Source: Clostridiales bacterium (GTDB taxonomy: Bacteria; Bacillota; Clostridia; Christensenellales; Aristaeellaceae). From it: DNA of 64,000 nt. Below the pieces are notes generated by a model. The model ran no database searches. It had not been told where the DNA came from and saw only the letters and a list, made by a program, of their open reading frames with translations. Location of the stretch: assembly GCA_015056365.1 (NCBI GenBank), contig SVGM01000002.1, positions 159,678-223,677 of the forward strand, read 5' to 3'. This document shows positions 58,243 to 64,000 of the stretch, in pieces. The position numbers and the translations under genes are program-made. Numbering within the stretch: the stretch's first letter is position 1; the number at the start of each line of letters is the position of its first letter.

Positions 58243-59994
58243 TTATGCGATCCCCGCCTGAGACGCGGCGGCGGTCTGGATCTGATGCATACGGGCATAG
58301 ACACCGCCCTTGGCCACCAGCTCGTCATGGGTGCCGGTCTCAGCTACCTTGCCGTCCTCAATGACCAGGATCATGTCCGCATTGCGGATGGTGGACAGAC
58401 GGTGGGCAATGGCCACGATGGTGCGCTTGCCGGCGATACCGGCGATGGCTTTCTGGATCTGCTGCTCCGTCTCCACGTCAACGGAAGCAGTGGCTTCGTC
58501 CAAAATGATGATGGGCGACTTGCGCAGGATAGCGCGGGCGATGGCCACGCGCTGCTTCTGGCCGCCGGAAAGACGCAAGCCGCGCTCCCCTACCCGGGTC
58601 TCGTAGCCGTCGGGCATCGCCAGAATATCCTCATGGATATTGGCTGCCTTGGCAGCAGCCTGGATATCCTCCAGGGAAGCTTCGGGGCTGGCGTAGCCGA
58701 TGTTCTCAGCCACGGTGCCGTTGAAGAGAAAGGTATCCTGCAAAACCGGAGAAATGTTCTGACGCAGGCTTTCCATGGTCACATCGCCAATGCTCTGACC
58801 ATCCACCAGGATTCGGCCGGCAGAGGGCTCATAGAAGCGAGAGATCAGCTGGGTCAGCGTGGTTTTGCCAACGCCGGTGGGGCCCACCAGCGCCAGCATC
58901 TTGCCCGGTTCGCAGTGGAAAGACACGTCCTTGAGAATCGGGATGCCGTTTTCATAGGAGAAATCCACATGATCAAAGGTGATGCTGCCGGTGACGTTTT
59001 CCAGCGGTTTGGCATCGGGTTTGTCCTGAATCTCAAAGGGAGCGTCCAGCACTGCCATGACGCGCTCCGCACCTGCCATGGACTGCTGCATGCTCTCCAG
59101 CAGATTGGCCAGTCCGGCAATAGGTGCGTAGAACAGGCTCAGGTACAGCACAAAGGAAACGATGACCTCCACACTCAGCCCCTCGCGGAACGCAAGCAGG
59201 CCGCCGAAACCAACCACCAGAATGGTACCCAGGGAGGAGACGAACTCCACAGAGGGATGGAACACGGCGCTGATCTTCAGGGCATGAAGCATGGCGCGGA
59301 TATGCTCGAAGTTTTTCTCATTGACCTGTTCGGTTTCGTAGCCTTCCCGGCCAAAGGACTGGATCTCGTGCACGCCGGACAAGTTGTCCTGCAGCTTTCC
59401 GCTCAGCTCGCCCATTTTCTTCTGGGAGGCCTTGAAGAAGGGGCGCACCTTCTTGGAGAAAATCACGCCGGAGAGAAGAATCAGCGGGATGGGGGCGCAG
59501 GTGATCAGCGCCAGCTTCCAGTTGATGCTCAGCAGCACCACCAGCACGCCCACAAAGGTGACCACATTGGTGATCATCTCCGGGATGATGTGGGCGTAAA
59601 GCAGCTCAAAATCGCGGGTGTCGTTGACCACACGGCTCATCAGGTCGCCGGTCTGCTTATCATGAAAATAGCCCAGATGCATGCGTTCCAGCTTATCGTA
59701 AGTCTTGGTGCGCAGATCGCCTACCAGGAACCAGGCGGCTCTGTGGGCCAGGTAGTTGCTCAGGAAGCGGAATGCAACGCGCAAAAGATAGAGCACCACC
59801 AGCAGAATGGTCAGCTGGCCGATGACCCGCAGCGCGGCCTCGTCCACGCCCCGCTCCACGATGCCCGTCATGGCGGACAGGGCCCGGGGCGCGGCCAGAT
59901 TCACGCCTGTCAGCCCAAGGGTAGCCAGAATCGCCACAACATAGAGCCCTTTGTACCGGGCGGCCTCCCGGCTCAGTTTCCACAGCAATTTCAT
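58243..59994 (-). CDS. ABC exporter, fused permease-ATPase
   Basis: A 583-residue half-transporter. Six helices (about 17-310) form the ABC_membrane domain, followed by the ATPase with Walker A GPTGVGKTT, the Q-loop, signature LSGGQKQRVAIARAI, Walker B IIILDEATASVD and switch His in IAHRLSTI. It is the lipid/multidrug exporter class (MsbA/BmrA-like). A single half-transporter gene suggests a homodimer. The start at 59994 (MKLLWKL) has AAGGAG; the ATG at 60018 has none. Substrate unknown. Confidence 0.95.
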   Translation of the reverse strand: MKLLWKLSREAARYKGLYVVAILATLGLTGVNLAAPRALSAMTGIVERGVDEAALRVIGQLTILLVVLYLLRVAFRFLSNYLAHRAAWFLVGDLRTKTYDKLERMHLGYFHDKQTGDLMSRVVNDTRDFELLYAHIIPEMITNVVTFVGVLVVLLSINWKLALITCAPIPLILLSGVIFSKKVRPFFKASQKKMGELSGKLQDNLSGVHEIQSFGREGYETEQVNEKNFEHIRAMLHALKISAVFHPSVEFVSSLGTILVVGFGGLLAFREGLSVEVIVSFVLYLSLFYAPIAGLANLLESMQQSMAGAERVMAVLDAPFEIQDKPDAKPLENVTGSITFDHVDFSYENGIPILKDVSFHCEPGKMLALVGPTGVGKTTLTQLISRFYEPSAGRILVDGQSIGDVTMESLRQNISPVLQDTFLFNGTVAENIGYASPEASLEDIQAAAKAANIHEDILAMPDGYETRVGERGLRLSGGQKQRVAIARAILRKSPIIILDEATASVDVETEQQIQKAIAGIAGKRTIVAIAHRLSTIRNADMILVIEDGKVAETGTHDELVAKGGVYARMHQIQTAAASQAGIA

Positions 59995-60093
59995 AACAGT
60001 CTGCTCCTTAGTATCCATAATGGATGTTGAAAATCAAAAGTCATCGTCAGTATACGCTATTCTCCTTCTGCTGACAATACATGGGAGCGCGCA

Positions 60094-60126
60094 AAAATGC
60101 CGCGCAAAGCAAACGCTGCGCGGCAA
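60094..60126 (-). terminator. Terminator of the DUF1846 gene
   Basis: TGCCGCGC and GCGCGGCA pair around a 12-base loop, followed on the minus strand by TTTTTGCG. Confidence 0.88.
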
Positions 60127-60143
60127 AACGGCGATGAACGCCT

Positions 60144-61625
60144 TTATTTGTGGAAGAGCTTATGGGTCTGATACTTGGCGTCACAGGTCAGGTTGACCTT
60201 CAGGCGGCGGAAAATGTTGTCGTCCACCTGGGAAAGGATAACCGTAGAGTGCGCCTCGCAGCCTGCCAGCTGCGGCAGCTGAGCCATGGCCAGCGCAGCT
60301 TTTTCATCCGAGGCGGCGCAGATGGACAACGCCACCAGAATCTCGTCGCTGTGCAGGCGGGGGTTCTGATTGCCCAGATAGTCGCATTTCAGCGACTGAA
60401 TGGGCTCGATGACCGTAGGCGAGATAAGATCAATCTCCTCGTCAATGCCGCCCAGCGCCTTGAGGGCGTTGAGGATCACCGCGGCGGAGGGACCCAGCAG
60501 GGCGGAGGTCTTGCCGGTAACAATGCGGCCGTCCGGCAGCTCCACAGCCAGCGCAGGGCCTTCGGTCTCGGCAGCACGGGCGCGGGCAATGCCCACCACC
60601 GGACGCATATCGGAGGTTAGGCCCGTCTTCTGCATCACGCGATGGAGCTTGTCCACTTCATGCTGCTCGGCACGGCCCTGCACCATAGCGCAGCGGGCGG
60701 TAAAATAGCGGCGGATGATCTCCTGGCAAGCGGCGGCGCGGCACGCCTGATCGTCAACGATGCAGTTGCCCACCATGTTCACGCCCATATCCGTGGGGGA
60801 TTTGTAGGGCGAGGAACCATAAATGCGCTGAAAAACGGCGTTGAGCACCGGGAAGATCTCCACGTCCCGGTTGTAGTTGACTGCCTGCGTCCCATATGCC
60901 TCCAGATGGAAGGGATCCAGCATATTGCTGTCCTCCAGGTCGGCGGTAGCGGCTTCGTAGGCGATATTCACCGGATGATTCAGCGGCAGGTTCCAGATGG
61001 GGAAGGTTTCAAACTTGGCATAGCCTGCCTGAACGCCCCGCTGATGCTCCTGATACAGCTGGCTGAGGCATACAGCCATCTTACCGCTGCCCGGGCCGGG
61101 CGCGGTCACCAGCACCAAAGGACGGGTGGTTTCTACGTATTCATTACGGCCAAAACCTTCGTCGCTGACGATCTGCTCCACCTCGTAGGGATAGCCCTCG
61201 ATAGGGAAATGCCGGAATACGCGCACGCCCAGGTTCTCCAGCCGCTGCTTGAACAGCACAGCCGAATGCTGGTCGCGCCAGCGGGTCAACACCACGCTGC
61301 CTACGTACAGCCCGATATCCCGGAAGGCGTCGATCAGGCGCAGCACTTCTGCGTCGTAGGTGATGCCCAGATCGCCGCGCACTTTGCTCTTTTCGATATC
61401 GTCCGCGTTGATGGCGATCACCAGCTCCACCTGCTCCTTGAGCTGGAGAAGCATGAGCATCTTGCTGTCCGGACGGAAGCCCGGCAGCACACGGGAAGCA
61501 TGATTGTCGTCAAACAACTTGCCGCCCAGCTCAAGATACAACTTTCCACCAAACTGCGCGATTCTCTCGCGAATATGCTCCGACTGCATCGCCGTATACC
61601 GGTCATGGTCAAAACCGATGCGCAT
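60144..61625 (-). CDS. DUF1846 domain protein
   Basis: A 493-residue cytoplasmic protein. [20 protein letters not shown] opens it, then [37 protein letters not shown] (in part a P-loop-like turn, about 181-190) and [15 protein letters not shown], all DUF1846 landmarks. The central GPGSGK segment resembles a nucleotide-binding loop. The function is not established. The start at 61625 has GGAGG with nine-base spacing. Length equals the usual family length of about 495. Confidence 0.92.
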   Translation of the reverse strand: MRIGFDHDRYTAMQSEHIRERIAQFGGKLYLELGGKLFDDNHASRVLPGFRPDSKMLMLLQLKEQVELVIAINADDIEKSKVRGDLGITYDAEVLRLIDAFRDIGLYVGSVVLTRWRDQHSAVLFKQRLENLGVRVFRHFPIEGYPYEVEQIVSDEGFGRNEYVETTRPLVLVTAPGPGSGKMAVCLSQLYQEHQRGVQAGYAKFETFPIWNLPLNHPVNIAYEAATADLEDSNMLDPFHLEAYGTQAVNYNRDVEIFPVLNAVFQRIYGSSPYKSPTDMGVNMVGNCIVDDQACRAAACQEIIRRYFTARCAMVQGRAEQHEVDKLHRVMQKTGLTSDMRPVVGIARARAAETEGPALAVELPDGRIVTGKTSALLGPSAAVILNALKALGGIDEEIDLISPTVIEPIQSLKCDYLGNQNPRLHSDEILVALSICAASDEKAALAMAQLPQLAGCEAHSTVILSQVDDNIFRRLKVNLTCDAKYQTHKLFHK

Positions 61626-61771
61626 GGCTGCCGTCCTCCTCACGAATTTATCAACCAAAATATCATAACACGCCGGCAAGGGGGAAACAAGGGAAACCGA
61701 AAAGAAAAAACGGAAAAAACACCTGGCAAAAACTGTGCCTGCAGGTCAAACTTTTACCGTAGGAACAGAAA

Positions 61772-61808
61772 AAAGCGCTGTTCATTTCGCCGCCATGAAC
61801 AGCGCTTT
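61772..61808 (-). terminator. Terminator of the rRNA methyltransferase gene
   Basis: AAAGCGCTGTTCAT and ATGAACAGCGCTTT form a 14-base stem, followed by TTTTTTCTGTT on the minus strand. Confidence 0.95.
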
Positions 61809-61844
61809 GAAGGTCTGCAACGATCGTCCCTCCTGCACCTTCTC

Positions 61845-62666
61845 CTACCGTCCCGCCCGCTGACGGGTGATCTCATACATCAGGATGGAAGCTGCGCAAC
61901 TGACGTTAAAGGACGAAGCATAGGAGGTTTCCGCCATGGGAATGGTGCACAGAAGGTCACAAGACTCCTTAAACGCCTTGTTCAGCCCCATGGTCTCGTT
62001 GCCCATCATCAACATCAGCGGCCCTGTCAGGTCAGCGTCGTAAACCGGGCTTTCCTTGTGGGCTGTAGTACCCAGCGTCACAAAGCCGGGATGGCGCTGT
62101 TTGAGCTGGGAGATGTAGTCGAACAGTACCTGATTGTCCGCGATCCGGACAACGGGCATATTAAAGAACGAACCCATGGCGGACACCACCACATCCGGGT
62201 CGTAGAGGTCCACGGAATGGCCGGTGATGATCAGCAGATCCGCGCCCAATGCGTCGCAGGAGCGGATCATGGTGCCTAGATTGCCCTTGTTGGACGGCCG
62301 GTCAAAGAGCACGATAAACGGATTGTCCGACAGGGGGACCTGATCAAGCCTGTCCTCGCGCATCTGGATCACCGCCATCAATTCGGAGGTGTCCTCCTTG
62401 CCGCTCAAGTCGCGCATCAGCTCCGGGGTGAGGCAATAGTTCATCTCTGTGGGGACGCTGCGAATCATGTCCGTTGCCCAGCCAGACAGATTGCCTGCAT
62501 CATAGAGGAAGGACTTGATCGTCCAGTGGTTTTTCACCGCCTCATTCAGGCTGCGCACGCCCTCCACCAAAAACTCATTGTAGCGATAGCGCTTGTTCCG
62601 GTTGGTTTTGAGCACCTCAAACTTCTGGTAGGTGCTGTTTTTACTAAAAATCCTGGTTTCAGCCAC
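61845..62666 (-). CDS. TrmH/SpoU family RNA 2'-O-methyltransferase
   Basis: A 273-residue knotted methyltransferase. The N-terminal substrate-binding part begins KNRNKRYRYNEFLVEGVRSLNEAV-like (RNKRYRYNEFLVEGVRSL); the SAM knot has motif 1 RPSNKGNLGTMIRSCDALGAD (in part, NKGNLGTMIRSCDALGAD), motif 2 LMLMMGNETMGL and motif 3 IPMAETSYASSFNVSCAASI (in part). These enzymes methylate rRNA or tRNA; the exact nucleotide is unknown. The start is GTG at 62666, where AAGGAG lies eight bases upstream. Confidence 0.92.
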   Translation of the reverse strand: MAETRIFSKNSTYQKFEVLKTNRNKRYRYNEFLVEGVRSLNEAVKNHWTIKSFLYDAGNLSGWATDMIRSVPTEMNYCLTPELMRDLSGKEDTSELMAVIQMREDRLDQVPLSDNPFIVLFDRPSNKGNLGTMIRSCDALGADLLIITGHSVDLYDPDVVVSAMGSFFNMPVVRIADNQVLFDYISQLKQRHPGFVTLGTTAHKESPVYDADLTGPLMLMMGNETMGLNKAFKESCDLLCTIPMAETSYASSFNVSCAASILMYEITRQRAGR

Positions 62667-62818
62667 TGCGCTCACTCCTTGCTGTCTTCAGCTGAATGAT
62701 AGCATGACCCCGGCAGGCCGTCAATGCATCTGCGTCGACAATTCAGCGCTGATTGTCATCCTCTGTAATACGCACAACATTTTTCGACAATATGGACAAA
62801 TTTCCCCCATCAAAAACG

Positions 62819-62847
62819 TTGACAACACAATGCGTTGGGAGTATCCT
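62819..62847 (+). promoter_or_regulatory. Promoter of the GMP synthase subunit gene
   Basis: TTGACA and TATCCT separated by 17 bases, about 50 bases before the start codon; no riboswitch-like fold was evident in the short leader. Confidence 0.7.
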
Positions 62848-62898
62848 GCATGTGTGAATGTATTACTTCCCCAGCGATGACGTCAGGAGGATGAAAAC

Positions 62899-63885
62899 AT
62901 GGAGATGGCAAAGCGTCCCGAAAACATGGCGCGCATTAACACGCCGGAACTGGCCCAGGCATTTATTGACGAACAGATCGCCGCTGTGCGCGAGCAGGTT
63001 GGCGACAAGAAGGTTCTTCTGGCCCTCAGCGGCGGCGTTGACAGTTCCGTTGTAGCCGCGCTGCTCATCAAGGCGATCGGCAAGCAGCTGATTTCCGTCC
63101 ACGTAAACCACGGTCTGATGCGCAAAGGCGAAAGCGAACAGGTGATTGAAGTTTTCCGCAACCAGCTGGACGCCAACCTGATCTATGTGGACGCCACCGA
63201 CCGTTTCCTGAACCTGCTGGCGGGTGTTTCCGAGCCCGAACAGAAGCGTAAAATCATCGGCAACGAGTTCATCAATGTGTTTGCCGAGGAAGCCCGCAAG
63301 GAAGATGACATCGCCTTCCTGGCCCAGGGCACCATCTATCCCGACATCATCGAAAGCAAGGGCGTCAAGGCCCACCACAACGTAGGCGGCCTGCCCGACG
63401 ATCTCAAGGACAAGTTCGAACTGGTGGAGCCCGTCAAGCTGCTCTACAAGGACGAAGTCCGCGTCGTGGGCGTGCAGCTGGGTCTGCCCGCTGAAATGGT
63501 CTACCGTCAGCCCTTCCCCGGTCCCGGTCTGGGCGTGCGCTGTCTGGGCGCCATCACCCGCGACCGTCTCCATGCCCTGCGCGAAGCCGACGCCATCCTC
63601 CGCGAGGAGTTTGACAAGTGCGGCCTTGCCTCCAAAGTGTGGCAGTACTTCATCGCCGTGCCCGACATCACCAGCGTAGGCGTGCGCAACGATCAGCGCT
63701 ACGAAGGCTGGCCCGCCATCATCCGCGCCGTCAATACCGTCGACGCCATGACCGCCACCATCGAAGAAGTCCCCTACGCCGTGCTGCATAAAATCACGAA
63801 CAGGATTACCACTGAGGTAGAGGGCATCAACCGCGTTCTGATGGACCTGACTCCCAAGCCTGTGGGAACGATTGAGTGGGAATAA
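62899..63885 (+). CDS. guaA: GMP synthase ATP-pyrophosphatase subunit (no glutaminase domain)
   Basis: A 328-residue enzyme that adenylates and aminates XMP to GMP. The PP-loop is LALSGGVDSSVVAALL (about 41-56); TIYPDIIES, HHNVGGLPDDL, RQPFPGPGLGVR and the C-terminal dimer domain ending KPVGTIEWE are canonical. The class I glutamine amidotransferase domain (about 190 residues) of ordinary bacterial GuaA is missing, so the protein matches the separate B subunit seen in archaea. The start at 62899 has AGGAGG and nothing upstream codes for the lost domain. A partner glutaminase should exist elsewhere or free ammonia is used. Confidence 0.95.
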   Translation: MEMAKRPENMARINTPELAQAFIDEQIAAVREQVGDKKVLLALSGGVDSSVVAALLIKAIGKQLISVHVNHGLMRKGESEQVIEVFRNQLDANLIYVDATDRFLNLLAGVSEPEQKRKIIGNEFINVFAEEARKEDDIAFLAQGTIYPDIIESKGVKAHHNVGGLPDDLKDKFELVEPVKLLYKDEVRVVGVQLGLPAEMVYRQPFPGPGLGVRCLGAITRDRLHALREADAILREEFDKCGLASKVWQYFIAVPDITSVGVRNDQRYEGWPAIIRAVNTVDAMTATIEEVPYAVLHKITNRITTEVEGINRVLMDLTPKPVGTIEWE

Positions 63886-64000
63886 TGAACAGCCTCCGTT
63901 TTTCCCAGTAAACACGGGCAAAAGCGGCATCTCAAAACAGATTTGATACTGTTTTGATACTGTAATCAAAATCCCCACAATAATCACACAAGAGGAAATC
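63886..64000. other. Region after the GMP synthase gene, no gene visible
   Basis: The last 115 bases hold no convincing ORF. CAAAACAG and CTGTTTTG (63934-63957) form a small inverted repeat within direct repeats of TTTGATACTG. No clear terminator for guaA is seen; the sequence is more AT-rich than the genes around it. Confidence 0.4.

Noticed and set aside
62680..62898. Possible purine riboswitch before the GMP synthase gene
   Set aside because: The transcript leader after the predicted promoter is only about 50 bases, too short for the three-way junction, and the conserved core was not found.

Overview
The window reads as chromosomal DNA of a GC-rich, spore-forming, Gram-positive anaerobe of class Clostridia. 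The support is a CotF-type spore coat protein with a small companion, a YhcN/YlaJ-type sporulation lipoprotein, FeoB with its Clostridia-type Cys-rich partner, DegV/DUF1836, strong AGGAGG ribosome sites and TTGACA/TATAAT promoters. The carbohydrate enzymes point to a plant-fibre gut or rumen habitat, possibly a Christensenellales-like lineage; that placement is inference. No rRNA, tRNA, CRISPR array, transposase or integrase was seen.

Layout. 1-2780: an HD-domain fragment, a DUF1294 membrane protein, an acidic unknown protein, and an APH-fold kinase preceded by a 23-codon leader ORF and hairpin. 3002-8172: a complete branched-chain amino acid ABC operon (livJ-livH-livM-livG-livF). 8379-10335: GNAT, DUF2441 and YczE-like genes. 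10482-17107: a pentose-polymer locus with a GH120 beta-xylosidase, a domain-permuted GH3 and an IlvD/Edd sugar-acid dehydratase. 17421-21335: a MacB-type ABC exporter with two membrane-fusion proteins. 21553-24723: a very large membrane protein ending in a class B sortase fold that lacks the catalytic His and Cys. 24763-32706: DUF1015, GtrA, a flippase-like protein, UvrC, a sporulation lipoprotein, and a condensation-domain/DUF6320 pair. 32780-37489: MoxR-DUF58-transglutaminase operon. 37720-40753: feoA-feoA-feoB plus a Cys-rich small protein, with a repeated 16-bp operator-like palindrome. 41014-42446: NusG_II, HepI-like and Xre genes. 42443-49282: lysine/DAP genes (dapB, dapA, asd) and a rimO-pgsA-pncC-recA block. 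49468-54003: a PRK06851-type ATPase, spore coat genes, a GNAT remnant, DUF1836, DegV and an Xre membrane regulator. 54179-56818: GH43 and GH5 glycosidases. 56922-63885: M48 protease, ABC exporter, DUF1846, SpoU methylase and a stand-alone GMP synthase ATP-pyrophosphatase subunit.

How the parts fit. GH120, GH3, GH43 and GH5 all lack signal peptides, which fits intracellular trimming of imported xylo- or gluco-oligosaccharides; the dehydratase may handle a sugar acid from the same diet. The asd, dapA and dapB products make diaminopimelate and lysine. The feo genes import ferrous iron and appear to share one metalloregulator.

The most unusual items are the repeat-bearing pseudosortase, the 107-residue Ala/Glu/Lys tail on LivM, the leader-ORF/hairpin arrangement before the APH-like kinase, the GTTAG-N6-CTAAC sites of the feo locus, a zinc-ribbon-like reading frame just beyond the DUF6320 stop codon, and a four-copy family of roughly 100-bp intergenic repeats built from hairpins.
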